From: Acidovorax sp. NCPPB 4044
Lineage (GTDB): Bacteria; Pseudomonadota; Gammaproteobacteria; Burkholderiales; Burkholderiaceae_C
Assembly (NCBI RefSeq): GCF_028069655.1
Contig: NZ_JAMCOS010000001.1
Coordinates: 526,001-590,000 of the forward strand
DNA: 64,000 nucleotides
Direction: 5' to 3'
Shown here: positions 39,342 through 48,376 of the stretch, one piece after another
Layout of the letters: every line of letters begins with the position of its first letter
Numbering within the stretch: position 1 is the first letter of the stretch
Translations under genes and position numbers: made by a program
Notes under the pieces: model-generated
The model's database searches: none
Told to the model about the DNA's origin: nothing
The model's input: the letters and a program-made list of their open reading frames with translations, nothing else

Positions 39342-40817
39342 ATGAAAAGAAACATCATGGTGATCGGCGGCGGTGTGATCGGTCTGACCGTTGCGCTTGA
39401 ATTGACTGAACAAAGCGGAGTGAACGTCATCCATGCATTCCCGAAGGCTGGGGATGCGCTGTCGGCCTCACGGGCCGCGGGAGCGATGCTCGGAGCATTC
39501 GGCGAGCTTTCCGCCGATGACGGCCCCGAGGAGATGGAGGAGTTCGACTTCCGGCTTGCAGCGCAGCGTTACTACCCGGCATGGCTGGCGCGGCTCCGCG
39601 ACCTGTCCGAAACCCGCGTGTCGCAAATCGAGGGCACCGTCATCATTGCCAACAACCTCGGTGCGCGGGATCGCGATGGCATCCGCCGTATGCACGATGA
39701 GGCGGCGCTGCGCGGGGAGCCCGCCGAGTGGATCGAACCCGGCGACGTACCGGGGCTCAGGCCGAGCCCGGTACAGGCACCCTCACTGTGCCTCTATCTG
39801 AAGAACGAACATGCCGTCCATTCCGGGGAACTGCTCGATGCCATGGCGCAGGCGCTGGCGCGGCGCGCCAACTATCGGCACCTCGACACCACGGTCACGC
39901 AGGCAAGGCCGCAGGGGGCGTCCTGGAGCGCCAAGCTCGCAGATGGCAGCGCGGTCGCCGCCGATGCGGTGGTGATCGCCAACGGTTCGAAGTCGCTCGA
40001 ATGCCTGGAGCCTTCGCTCGCCCGGGAAGCCGCACTGCCCGCCCTGAGCTTCGGAAAAGGCGTGTCGTGCCTCATCAGCGGCGCCCCGGCCGTCGCGCAC
40101 ACGATCCGCACACCGAACCGCACTTTCGCCTGCGGTATCCACGTCGTTCCGCGGCCCGAAAGCGGTGGCCTTTATGTCGGGGCCACCAACTTCACGGGCG
40201 TCGACGAAGAGGCCGAAGCCAAGGTGCAGCCCGGCGAACTGCACGGCTTGTTCGACGAGGCGATCCACCAGATCAACACCGACATCCGCACGAGCCGCAT
40301 CGAGCAGATCCGGGTCGGCTTTCGTCCGATCGCCGCCTTCAAGCGGCCATTGGTCGGCAAGACGCGCGTGCCGAACCTGCTCATCGCCACCGGCACCTAC
40401 CGCAATGGGGTGCTGATGGCACCCCTTGTGGCGGCAATGATCGCTGCAGACCTGGGCCTTCGTGCCTCGCCTTACGTGGACAACCCGTTTTCCGTGACGG
40501 ACAAGCAAACGCATCAGGGTTGGGATGTAGACCGGCTGTTGGATGTGGGAGTGCGCGATCTGGTGGCCTTCCTCCAGGAACCGCGCAGTCCGCTGCCTTA
40601 CAGCCGTGCCCGCGAACTCGAAGACTATGTGCGCAGCCTGCTGCAGGCGGCAGTGCGCAACGGAGAGGAGAAGGCCGGAGGAGACTCGCTGCACGCGATG
40701 ATCCAGGCCCGGCTGAAGGAGGCCCCCTTCAACGAAACCGTACATAAGCTTTTCTACGAAATCGGTGAGCAGTCGCGGCGGCCCGCCACCACGCTGGTAG
40801 AAACCGAGAAGGCGTAA
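39342..40817 (+). CDS. FAD-dependent oxidoreductase, D-amino acid oxidase/glycine oxidase-like
   Basis: 491 aa from the ATG at 39342; a GTG at 39333 overlaps the preceding stop, but GGAG at 39330-39333 serves the ATG better. The Rossmann start MVIGGGVIGLTVALELTEQ binds FAD; RAAGAMLGAFGELS and the late GTYRNGVLMAPLVAAMIA are DAO-family marks. Relatives oxidise glycine, D-amino acids, N-methyl amino acids or related imino acids and release hydrogen peroxide. The C-terminal 110 residues (from about 385) extend beyond the usual DAO length (370-400) and are helical and charged, without a recognised domain. It forms a two-gene unit with the dioxygenase; an amino-acid-derived product is the simplest inference. 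Confidence 0.88.
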   Translation: MKRNIMVIGGGVIGLTVALELTEQSGVNVIHAFPKAGDALSASRAAGAMLGAFGELSADDGPEEMEEFDFRLAAQRYYPAWLARLRDLSETRVSQIEGTVIIANNLGARDRDGIRRMHDEAALRGEPAEWIEPGDVPGLRPSPVQAPSLCLYLKNEHAVHSGELLDAMAQALARRANYRHLDTTVTQARPQGASWSAKLADGSAVAADAVVIANGSKSLECLEPSLAREAALPALSFGKGVSCLISGAPAVAHTIRTPNRTFACGIHVVPRPESGGLYVGATNFTGVDEEAEAKVQPGELHGLFDEAIHQINTDIRTSRIEQIRVGFRPIAAFKRPLVGKTRVPNLLIATGTYRNGVLMAPLVAAMIAADLGLRASPYVDNPFSVTDKQTHQGWDVDRLLDVGVRDLVAFLQEPRSPLPYSRARELEDYVRSLLQAAVRNGEEKAGGDSLHAMIQARLKEAPFNETVHKLFYEIGEQSRRPATTLVETEKA

Positions 40818-41271
40818 TGCCAGCCCCTGCGCTGGCCTGATCGTGCCGTGGGCAGGGTGGCGGGCTTGCTTCTAACGCCACCAGCGCCCCGGTGCATCGC
40901 GGACGCCGTGCATCGCTCCCCCGCAGCAGGCGATGGGCTCCGCATGTCTGATGGCACCGGGCACCGGGCATCGGGCCAGAGGGGGCGAGAAGCCGATGCG
41001 CCATCGGGGTTCTCCCGGGGCGGCCCCTGCGGGTTCTACCCAACGCCACCCCCGGGGGGGCTGCGTATATTCGTTTGCAAGGCCCGGCACCGCCGGGAGC
41101 GAAACCTTCCGCCAACGAACACCCGCCGCCCCGCATGCACCGCACCCCCTTGCCGTACCGGCCCGCAGCCGGCCCTTCGTGCGCAACGCCTGGAGCGTGG
41201 CGCCCGGGCGCTGCCCCGGACTGGGGCGCTGCGCTTGCCGGCCCGGCCGCGCCGCCGCGGGAGGGTGGGGC
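40818..41271. other. Intergenic region upstream of the diguanylate cyclase
   Basis: 454 GC-rich bases. Frames open through it are continuous with the cyclase but not protein-like (long Pro/Arg/Gly runs). TATATT at 41066-41071 could be a -10 hexamer; no good -35 is seen. No other structure recognised. Confidence 0.4.
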
Positions 41272-43509
41272 TTGAGTGCGCCGTCGGCCCCTCCGGCCGC
41301 CATCGGGCGGGGGCGCCTGAGGGCCTTCGCCACGGTGCACGACGGGCACGACGGCGGCTGGCTGCTGCCCGGCCCGCTGGTGCTGCGCATCATCGTTGCC
41401 GCCGTCCTGGCGGTGCTGCTGGCCGGCGGCGTGTCGGCCTGGCTGGTGGCGCGCGCGGCCCAGCAGGATGCGCTGCAGCGCCTCATGGACCGGCAGACCG
41501 ACGAGGTCGAGGCCATCGCGCGGCTGCTCTCCAGCAAGATCGAGCAGAACCAGCGCGTGCTGGCCACCGTGGCCGAAAGCATTCCGGTGTCGATGATCGA
41601 CGCGCCCGATGCGCTGGACGCGCTGCTGCGGCAGGGCCTGCCCGCTGCCCGCATCTTCGATGCGCTGCAGATCGCCCGGCGCGACGGCAGCCTCAGCCTG
41701 CAGTGGCAGAACGGCCGCCCGCACGACGGCGCGGACCTGGACCCGGCCGAGCGCGACCAGTTGCGGCGCACGCTGCTGGAGGGCAAGCCCCTGGTGTCGG
41801 GCGTGATCGGCACCGGGCCAGCCGATGGGCGCGTGATGTTCACCCTGCCGCTGCGCGGCGCGGAAGACGGCGGTGTGCAGGGGGCCCTGGCGGGCACGCT
41901 GCGGCTGCAATCGCAGGGGCTCCTGCCGCCGTCGATGGCGCTGCCGGCACGGGCCGATTCCCGGCTGGTGGTCTTTGCGCGCGACGGCACCATCCTGGCG
42001 CATCCGGACCCGGGCCGCGTGCTCGGGCCGGTGCGCAGCGAAGCCGGCCTGGCGCAGGTCTACGACCGTGCCCTGCAGGGCGGGCAGGCGGCCGTCGTGG
42101 GGCGGGGGTTCTCCGAAGTGGTGGCCGGTCAGGTGGTGAGCGTGGCGGGCCTGCCCCTGCCGCAGTGGCTCGTGGCCCGGGTGAGCGATTCGCGGGCCGA
42201 TCTCGATGCGCTGGCCGGTGCGCGCCAGCGCGGTGCGGTGCGTGCCGCCGCCGCGACGGCAGGCGCCGCCCTGCTGGCGGCGCTGGCCATCGCCATACTG
42301 GCGCAACCCCTGGCGCGGCTGCGCCGCCGGGCCGAACGGGCCGGCGGGCAGGGGCTGCCGGACGACGATGCACCCTGGCCGGGAGGCACCGGCGAAGTGG
42401 ATGCGATCGGCAGGGCCTGCCGCACGCTGGGCGACCGGCACACCGCGCTGCAATCGCGGGCCGATGTGCTGCAGGACCAGTTCCAGGCCGTGCTCGACCA
42501 CGCGCCGGCGGGCATCGTCATCACGCGTGCCGGCCTGCTGGAGGTGGTGGGGCTGGAGGCTTGCCGCATGCTCGGCTACGAACCCCATGAATTGCAGGGC
42601 CAGCCCGCACGGCTGCTCTACCTGAGCGATGCCGCGTATGCCGACCTCGGGCGGCGCGTGCGTGCCGAGTTCGCCGCCCACGGGGCTTTCGACGGCGACG
42701 TGTGCTTCGTGCGCAAGGACGGCGGCGCCGTGTGGGCGCGCGTGCTGGGCCGCGCGGTGCGCGGCGGCGGCGCGCCCGGGGCGGGGGGCACCGTCTGGAT
42801 GCTGGAAGACCTCACCGCCGCGCGCGAAGCCCGCAAGCAGGAAGACTGGTCGGCCGGGCACGATCCGCTCACGCAGCTGGCCAACCGCGAGGCCTTCCAG
42901 CAGCGGCTGCATGTGCTGCTGTCCGATCGCGCGCCCCGGCCCTTTGCCGCGGCGCCCGGGCGCCATGGCGAGGCCGCCCCGGGCATCGGCGGCGGTGTGC
43001 CGGTCCGTGTCCCGTCCTCTGCGGAAGCACCGAACCCGCCGCAGGTGCTGGAAGAGGGGGCCGGCGTGGTGCTGTTCCTCGACCTCGACCACTTCACCGT
43101 GGTGAACGCCATCGCCGGGCACGATGCGGGCGACGACGTGCTGCGCCATGTGGGCCGGCTCATCGAGAACCAGGTGCGGCACGTGGGCTGGGCTGCGCGG
43201 CTCGGCGGCGATGAATTCGCCGTGGTGCTGCCTGGCTGCCCGCTCGCCCGCGGGCTGGCGATCGCCACCCAGCTCTGCGCGGCCGTGCATGCCTGGGAGC
43301 CGGCCTACAACGGACGCGCCTACACCCTCGGCGTGAGCATCGGCCTCGTGCCGCTGGGCGGCGGTGTCTACGACGTCTCGGGTGTGCTGCATGCGGCCGA
43401 CATGGCCTGCTACGAAGCCAAGCGCGCAGGGCGCAACCGCGTGGAAGTGCGGTGGCTGCATCCGGAAGGCTCGGCCCCGCCGCCCGCGTCCGGCAGGGAC
43501 ACGGCCTGA
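41272..43509 (+). CDS. Membrane diguanylate cyclase with Cache-like sensor, PAS and GGDEF domains
   Basis: 745 aa if started at TTG 41272, which follows a GGGAGGG site; the open frame extends 113 codons further upstream but with non-protein composition. First membrane helix near residues 38-60 (VLRIIVAAVLAVLLAGGVSA), extracytoplasmic sensor about 65-315, second helix near 325-345, PAS domain about 400-515 (FQAVLDHAPAGIVITRAGLL, EVVGLEACRMLGYEPHELQG), then a GGDEF domain from about 530 with VVLFLDLDHFTVVNAIAGHD and RLGGDEFAVVLPG (near 644), an intact active site that makes c-di-GMP. A 45-residue low-complexity insert splits the early GGDEF region. No RXXD inhibitory site is seen five residues before GGDEF. 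Confidence 0.88.
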   Translation: MSAPSAPPAAIGRGRLRAFATVHDGHDGGWLLPGPLVLRIIVAAVLAVLLAGGVSAWLVARAAQQDALQRLMDRQTDEVEAIARLLSSKIEQNQRVLATVAESIPVSMIDAPDALDALLRQGLPAARIFDALQIARRDGSLSLQWQNGRPHDGADLDPAERDQLRRTLLEGKPLVSGVIGTGPADGRVMFTLPLRGAEDGGVQGALAGTLRLQSQGLLPPSMALPARADSRLVVFARDGTILAHPDPGRVLGPVRSEAGLAQVYDRALQGGQAAVVGRGFSEVVAGQVVSVAGLPLPQWLVARVSDSRADLDALAGARQRGAVRAAAATAGAALLAALAIAILAQPLARLRRRAERAGGQGLPDDDAPWPGGTGEVDAIGRACRTLGDRHTALQSRADVLQDQFQAVLDHAPAGIVITRAGLLEVVGLEACRMLGYEPHELQGQPARLLYLSDAAYADLGRRVRAEFAAHGAFDGDVCFVRKDGGAVWARVLGRAVRGGGAPGAGGTVWMLEDLTAAREARKQEDWSAGHDPLTQLANREAFQQRLHVLLSDRAPRPFAAAPGRHGEAAPGIGGGVPVRVPSSAEAPNPPQVLEEGAGVVLFLDLDHFTVVNAIAGHDAGDDVLRHVGRLIENQVRHVGWAARLGGDEFAVVLPGCPLARGLAIATQLCAAVHAWEPAYNGRAYTLGVSIGLVPLGGGVYDVSGVLHAADMACYEAKRAGRNRVEVRWLHPEGSAPPPASGRDTA

Positions 43510-43549
43510 GTCTGGGCCGTCCGGCAGCGGCGGACTCGAAAGAGCAGGA

Positions 43550-43574
43550 TTCGCCCCGGTAACTGCCGATTCGG
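43550..43574 (+). promoter_or_regulatory. Second PIP-box match upstream of the caspase-like gene
   Basis: TTCGC (43550-43554) and TTCGG (43570-43574) are exactly 15 bases apart, a full match to TTCGB-N15-TTCGB. A YANNNT hexamer (CATTCT, 43599-43604) follows after 24 bases, shorter than the usual 30-32. It lies 173 bases before the caspase-like gene. One such match is about what chance allows in a window of this size, so this is weaker than the box at 1346. Confidence 0.45.
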
Positions 43575-43747
43575 CCGTTGTCGAGTGCCGCGCGGAAACA
43601 TTCTGTTCTTTGGAACGGATGCGGTGTCGGGGCCCCTGCGGCCTGCAAGCTTGTGCATAGTGCGTGCCGCGCCCGCCGCAGGGGTCGGGTGCGATGGAGG
43701 CCCGCCGACATGGCGGGCCGTGCCTCCATGCAAAGGAATAAAAAACA

Positions 43748-44410
43748 ATGTCGCTTGCTTATTGGTTCCGGGAGGGACCCGCGGAGCCCATCGAGGATGG
43801 GCAGATTCAATATGGACCGGCGAAGGGGATGCCCAAGCTGGTGTTCAAGGGGTTTGACAATGCACACAAGCTTGTGCAGAAGATCGCCACCGTCGATCCG
43901 GTGCGCAAGAAGATCATCCTGATCCAGCCCGGAGAGAAGGCCCTGTATGTCTCGGGTTTGAGGGAACGGGGGGTCAACGGGTACCTGTATCTGTTTGCCC
44001 ATGCGACCGCACAGCGCATTCAGGGGGTAACCAACATTGGAGAAATCGCCCGTGTCATTCGCGACAGTGGCATCTGGCACAGACAGCCGATCCTGATCGA
44101 TGCTTGCAACTCAGGGGCTTCGTCCGACGGCGTAGCCAGCGCCTTGGCCGGAGCACTACGCACCTATGTCACGGCACCCACTACGCTCACCTGGAACCAT
44201 CCTCGGGGAGGCTCCGCCATCGGTCAAGGCGCGTTCGAGAAGTTGCCGGGGGCATTGGCGCGACTGGCTATCCCCAACTTTCTGCGCCCAGGGCAATGGC
44301 GTACTTGGGGGCCAGATGGCCAGGCCCTCGCTACTACGCGAACCTCACCGCGCGATGGCGGCGAACTCGTCAAGGGCCCGCTGGCCCATGAACTGCTGAG
44401 GAAACGATGA
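43748..44410 (+). CDS. Caspase-like cysteine peptidase (C14/C80-type), candidate secreted effector
   Basis: 220 aa with no signal peptide. The core has the His/Cys dyad layout of clan CD peptidases: a strand ending GYLYLFAHATAQRIQG (His85) and a second strand ending QPILIDACNSGASSDG (Cys120), the D-[AC]-C-x-SG motif of caspase-like folds. The His is followed by Ala rather than the usual Gly. The C-terminal third (GGSAIGQGAFEKLPG, WGPDGQALATTRTSP) is unfamiliar. The stop codon overlaps the ATG of the next gene (ATGATG), so expression is coupled to two paralogous membrane proteins. This suggests a toxin with cognate protective proteins; a type III effector is possible given the PIP-box match upstream. 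No close family recognised. Confidence 0.7.
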   Translation: MSLAYWFREGPAEPIEDGQIQYGPAKGMPKLVFKGFDNAHKLVQKIATVDPVRKKIILIQPGEKALYVSGLRERGVNGYLYLFAHATAQRIQGVTNIGEIARVIRDSGIWHRQPILIDACNSGASSDGVASALAGALRTYVTAPTTLTWNHPRGGSAIGQGAFEKLPGALARLAIPNFLRPGQWRTWGPDGQALATTRTSPRDGGELVKGPLAHELLRKR

Positions 44411-45111
44411 TGCCCCGATGGTGGAAACGCATCGGCTGCGGCTTTCAACTGCTTCTGATCCTCTCGCTCCTGCTAGGCGCCTACACCGCATGGTGGTGGA
44501 TCGACAGCGCTCGCACCTGCGAGACGCAGAATGAATACAACCTTCGCGGGATCTGTCTCATGCGGATCCAGGAGCGCGCCGAGCAGGGCGACAACGCCGC
44601 GCAGTGGACTTATGGCAGTTACCTCGAAACGGAACGCCGGGAAACGGAAGCGCGTGCTTGGCAACTGCAAGCCATGCACGGCGCCCAGGTAGGGTTGGCT
44701 CTGCGGGGCGAAATGCTTTCCTTTTGCGACCGCATGCCCGGTTTCGAGGCGCGCACGGTCGAGGGAATCATGCTGCGCGTGGCGCGAAACAGCCCCGATG
44801 CGCACCTGCGCCTGCTCCAACTCTATATCTACCCTCAATGCGGCGCCTTCGACCTCGACAAAGCCAGCGCGCAGATTCCCCTGCTGACGCAGTGCGCACC
44901 CCTCACGCTGCGCGACTACCTTGAAAGCGCCGAGAGCGCGCATCGCCGCGTACTGCCCGCCACGCGAGAGGCCATCCGTGCCAACGTGAAAATCTGCGAA
45001 AAGGAGCTGGCAGGGCAGACGCCTCCGGATACGACCGTGCAGGAGATCATTCCGGTGCGAAGAGACCATCTGGACAATCTGGCGCGCAGACTCGCCGCAC
45101 TGGAGCCATGA
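44407..45111 (+). CDS. Membrane-anchored Sel1-like protein, first tandem copy (candidate immunity protein)
   Basis: 234 aa. One N-terminal membrane helix (residues about 11-32, CGFQLLLILSLLLGAYTAWW) with positive residues before it predicts a periplasmic body. The body shows one Sel1-like repeat (LMRIQERAEQGDNAAQWTYG) and six or more cysteines that may form disulfides (TCETQ, GICLM, SFCDRM, PQCGAF, TQCAPL, KICEKE). It ends IPVRRDHLDNLARRLAALEP. Its ATG overlaps the stop of the caspase-like gene. The next gene is a diverged copy. Periplasmic immunity proteins of contact-dependent toxins often look like this; no enzymatic motif is seen. Confidence 0.75.
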   Translation: MMPRWWKRIGCGFQLLLILSLLLGAYTAWWWIDSARTCETQNEYNLRGICLMRIQERAEQGDNAAQWTYGSYLETERRETEARAWQLQAMHGAQVGLALRGEMLSFCDRMPGFEARTVEGIMLRVARNSPDAHLRLLQLYIYPQCGAFDLDKASAQIPLLTQCAPLTLRDYLESAESAHRRVLPATREAIRANVKICEKELAGQTPPDTTVQEIIPVRRDHLDNLARRLAALEP

Positions 45112-45118
45112 GATATAG

Positions 45119-45838
45119 ATGCCGCAGTTCCTTTGGCCTCTGGCATGGTGGAAACGCATCGGCTGTGGCTTTCAACTGCTTCTGATCTCTTCTCTCGTGA
45201 TCGCCGCCTGCACCGCATGGTGGTGGATCGACAGTGCTCGCTCCTGCGAGGCGCAGGACGAATACAACCTTCGCGGCATTTGCCTCTTGCGGATCCAGGA
45301 ACGCGCCGAACAGGGCGACAGCGCCGCGCAGTGGGCCTATGGGCACTATCTTGAAGCCGAAAGCAAGCAGGCAGAGGCCCAGTTCTGGCAGCGCAAGGCG
45401 ATGCATGGCGCGCGCACTGGACTGGGCCTGCGTGACAGCATGGAAGCCTACTGCGACCGTGTTCCGGGTTTTGAGGCGCGCACCGTCGAATCCACCATGC
45501 TGCGCGTTGCGGAGAACAGCCCCGATGCGCATCTGCGCCTGCTGCAGCTCTACACCTACCCCGGCTGCGGCGCCTTCGACCTTGATAAGGCCAGCGCGCA
45601 GATTCCTCGGCTGACCCAGTGCGCTTACCTTGCCATCGCCCGCTATCTGCGCACTGCCGAGGAAAAGCGTTATCGCGTATCGCCTTGGGTCCGGGTTGCG
45701 ATCCAGTCCAACATGAAGCGTTGCGATCAGGAACTGGCGCACCCACCTCTCCTGGGCACGACAGTCCGCGAAATCATGCCGGTACGACAACAAGACCTGG
45801 ACGACTTGGCGCGCAGACTCGCCGCGCTGGGGCCATGA
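45119..45838 (+). CDS. Membrane-anchored Sel1-like protein, second tandem copy
   Basis: 239 aa paralog of the preceding gene, about two thirds identical by eye and collinear over the whole length: shared WWKRIGCGFQLLLI anchor, EYNLRGICL, RIQERAEQGD, MPGF/VPGF-EARTVE, SPDAHLRLLQLY, CGAFDLDKASAQIP and LARRLAAL. All cysteines are kept. The most diverged part is residues 165-215. Only seven bases separate the genes. Duplication of the protective gene downstream of a toxin is common where toxin variants co-circulate. The start at 45119 follows an ATGAGATAT stop/start junction without a strong site, so translation may depend on the upstream gene. Confidence 0.75.
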   Translation: MPQFLWPLAWWKRIGCGFQLLLISSLVIAACTAWWWIDSARSCEAQDEYNLRGICLLRIQERAEQGDSAAQWAYGHYLEAESKQAEAQFWQRKAMHGARTGLGLRDSMEAYCDRVPGFEARTVESTMLRVAENSPDAHLRLLQLYTYPGCGAFDLDKASAQIPRLTQCAYLAIARYLRTAEEKRYRVSPWVRVAIQSNMKRCDQELAHPPLLGTTVREIMPVRQQDLDDLARRLAALGP

Positions 45839-45919
45839 GCCCCCCTGCTGAAGACCCCCGGGCATGCCAACCCAGGCCCGGTGCCTGGCGGTAGTGGCCC
45901 TCCGCCGCTTTTTCGTCCT

Positions 45920-48376
45920 TCACCCGTCCTGCACGCCCCCGAGCGCCCGCAGCACATTCTCTGCCGTGGCAGGCGCCACCAGGTGCACCGGCCCAGCATC
46001 GCCCCGTGCGGCGGCCACGGCTTCGCGCAGGGCTTCGTACACGCTGATGGCCAGCATGAAGGGCGGCTCGCCCACGGCCTTGCTGCCGCCCACGTTGTCC
46101 TCGCGGTTGGCCTCGTGCCAGAACGCCACGCGGAAATGCGCGGGAATGTCGCCCGTGGCCGGGATCTTGTACGTGCTGGGCGCGTGCGTGGCGAGGCGGC
46201 CTTCGGTGTCCCACACGAGCTGCTCGGTGGTCAGCCAGCCCATGCCCTGCACGAAGCCGCCCTCGACCTGGCCCAGGTCGATCGCCGGGTTGATGCTGCG
46301 GCCCACGTCGTGGAGGATGTCCACGGCCAGCACCCGGCTCTCGCCCGTGAGCGTGTCGATGGCCACCTCGGTGCAGGCCGCGCCATAGGCGAAGTAGTAG
46401 AACGGGCGCCCCGTGAGCGTGGCCTTGTCGTAGTGGATCTTGGGCGTGCGGTAGAAGCCGTCGCTCCAGAGCTGGATGCGGTTGGCGTAGGCGGCCTTGA
46501 CCACGTCGCCCCAGGCGTGCGATGCCTTCGGGGTCCGGATGCGTCCGCCCTCGAAGCGCACGGCGCCCGCGCCGCAGCCGTCCATGCCGGCGACGAAGGC
46601 CGCCAGGTTGTCGCGCACGTGCCGGGCCGCGTACTGGGCCGCACGGCCATTGAGGTCGGTACCGCTCGACGCCGCCGTGGCGCTGGCGTTCGGCACCTTG
46701 CTCGTGTCGCTCGCGGTCACGAGCACGCGCGCCAGCGGCACGCCCAGCTCGTCGGCCACGATCTGCGCCACCTTGGTGTGCAGGCCCTGGCCCATCTCGG
46801 TGCCCCCGTGGTTCACCTGCACGCTGCCGTCGGTGTACACGTGCACCAGCGCGCCGGCCTGGTTGAACAGCGTGGCGGTGAAGCTGATGCCGAACTTGAC
46901 CGGCGTGAGCGCCAGCCCGCGCTTGAGCGTGCGGTGCCGCGCATTCCACGCGGAAACTGCCTCATGCCGCCGTCGATATTGAGAAGTTTGCTCTAGTTTT
47001 GGTAGCAAATCGTGCAGGACGTTGTCTTCCACCGCCATCTGGTAGTGGGTGACGTTGCGCTCCTGCAGGCCGTAGAGGTTGGCCAGGCGCACGTCCAGCG
47101 CGTCGCGGCCCAGCGCGCGCGCGATGTCGCCCAGGATGGTCTCGATCGCGATCACGCCCTGCGGGCCGCCGAAGCCACGGAACGCCGTGTGGCTCTGCGT
47201 GTTCGTCTTGCAGCGGTACGAGGCGATCTCCACGTCTTCGAGGAAATACGCGTTGTCGCAGTGGAACACCGCGCGGTCCGCCACCGGTCCCGAGAGATCG
47301 GCCGAGAAGCCGCAGTTCACCGCCATGCGCAGCCGCAACCCGTGGATGCGGCCCGTGCCGTCGAAGCCCACGTCCCAGTCGTAGGCGAAGGGGTGGCGCT
47401 TGCCCGTCACCATGAAGTCGTCGTCGCGGTCGAGCCGCAGCTTCACGGGCCGGCCGGTCTTGTGCGCGGCCACGGCCGCCCAGACGGCCAGGTGGCCGGC
47501 CTGCGTCTCCTTGCCGCCGAAGCCCCCGCCCATGCGCCGGCACGCCACGGTGACGGCATGGCTGTCGATGCCCAGCGCGTGCGCCACCCAGTGCTGCACC
47601 TCGCCGGGGTGCTGGGTGCTCGAATGGATGTGCCATTGGCCCTGTTCCAGCGGCAGCGCGTAGGCGATCTGGCCTTCGAGGTAGAAGTGCTCCTGCCCGC
47701 CCACTTCCAGCGTGCCGTGCAGCCGGTGGGGCGCGGCCGCCAGGGCGGCTTGCGCGTCGCCGCGGCGCACGACCACCGGGGGCAGTACGTAGCTCTCCTG
47801 CGCGAGCGCCTCGTGCACCGACAGCACCGGCGGCAACGCGTCGATGTCCAGCCGTACCTGCCGCGCCGCGCGGCGGGCCTGCATCACCGTGTCGGCGAGC
47901 ACCAGCCCCACCACTTGGCCCGCGAACTGCACCGTGTCCTGGGCGAACACGGGTTCGTCGTGCGCGAAGGCCGCCAGCACCGGATCGCCCGGCACGTCGC
48001 GCGCGAGCACCACGCCGCGCACGCCCGGCAGGGCCAGCGCAGCGCCGGCCTCCACGCCGCGCAGGCGGCCGTGCGCCACGGGCGAGAGGATCGGTGCGGC
48101 ATGCAGCGTGCCCTTGACCTCGGGCAGATCGTCGATGTAATGCGCTCCGCCCGCGACCTGCGCACGGGCGCTTTCGTGGAAGGACGATGCACCCACGGCG
48201 CGGCGCGCGCTGCGGGGCTCGGCATCCAGCCCCGGGGGCGGCGCCTTGCCGGCCATGGGGCCGGCGGCCCCTGCGGCGTCCGCGCGCGCGGCCACGGCAT
48301 CGTCGCCCGCATCGCGGCTCAGCAGGGTGTCGGTGGAGGAGGGCGCGCCGGAGGCGGGGTCTTCGCGCCGGTTCAT
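45920..48376 (-). CDS. xdhB: Xanthine dehydrogenase molybdopterin subunit
   Basis: 818 aa large subunit that holds the molybdenum cofactor and oxidises hypoxanthine and xanthine to urate. The start is the ATG at 48374-48376, after GGAGGAG, and overlaps the xdhA stop (ATGA). The first 60 residues are a Ser/Asp/Ala-rich extension before the canonical start VGASSFHESARAQVAGGAHY. Motifs: RMGGGFGGKETQAG, HTAFRGFGGPQG (substrate-binding Arg), NPAIDLGQVEGGFVQGMG, and the catalytic Glu in KAVGEPPFML. A palindromic repeat (46957-47011) lies in frame and encodes LLPKLEQTSQYRRR, matching the length expected here, so it replaced rather than extended family sequence. Activity is probably retained. Confidence 0.96.
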   Translation of the reverse strand: MNRREDPASGAPSSTDTLLSRDAGDDAVAARADAAGAAGPMAGKAPPPGLDAEPRSARRAVGASSFHESARAQVAGGAHYIDDLPEVKGTLHAAPILSPVAHGRLRGVEAGAALALPGVRGVVLARDVPGDPVLAAFAHDEPVFAQDTVQFAGQVVGLVLADTVMQARRAARQVRLDIDALPPVLSVHEALAQESYVLPPVVVRRGDAQAALAAAPHRLHGTLEVGGQEHFYLEGQIAYALPLEQGQWHIHSSTQHPGEVQHWVAHALGIDSHAVTVACRRMGGGFGGKETQAGHLAVWAAVAAHKTGRPVKLRLDRDDDFMVTGKRHPFAYDWDVGFDGTGRIHGLRLRMAVNCGFSADLSGPVADRAVFHCDNAYFLEDVEIASYRCKTNTQSHTAFRGFGGPQGVIAIETILGDIARALGRDALDVRLANLYGLQERNVTHYQMAVEDNVLHDLLPKLEQTSQYRRRHEAVSAWNARHRTLKRGLALTPVKFGISFTATLFNQAGALVHVYTDGSVQVNHGGTEMGQGLHTKVAQIVADELGVPLARVLVTASDTSKVPNASATAASSGTDLNGRAAQYAARHVRDNLAAFVAGMDGCGAGAVRFEGGRIRTPKASHAWGDVVKAAYANRIQLWSDGFYRTPKIHYDKATLTGRPFYYFAYGAACTEVAIDTLTGESRVLAVDILHDVGRSINPAIDLGQVEGGFVQGMGWLTTEQLVWDTEGRLATHAPSTYKIPATGDIPAHFRVAFWHEANREDNVGGSKAVGEPPFMLAISVYEALREAVAAARGDAGPVHLVAPATAENVLRALGGVQDG
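46957..47011 (-). repeat. Composite palindromic repeat inside xdhB
   Basis: CTGCCTCATGCCGCCG (46957-46972) and the 23-bp near-palindrome 46987-47009, which begins TTTGCT and ends AGCAAA around the 17-bp core GCTCTAGTTTTGGTAGC (46990-47006). Same two parts as at 49308-49360 and 21994-22044. Encodes xdhB residues about 456-474. Confidence 0.75.

Larger units (their letters stand above)
44407..45838 (+). repeat. Tandem gene duplication
   Basis: Two head-to-tail copies of about 710 bases, including the spacers, diverged mainly near the 3' ends. Both copies are open and intact. Confidence 0.85.
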
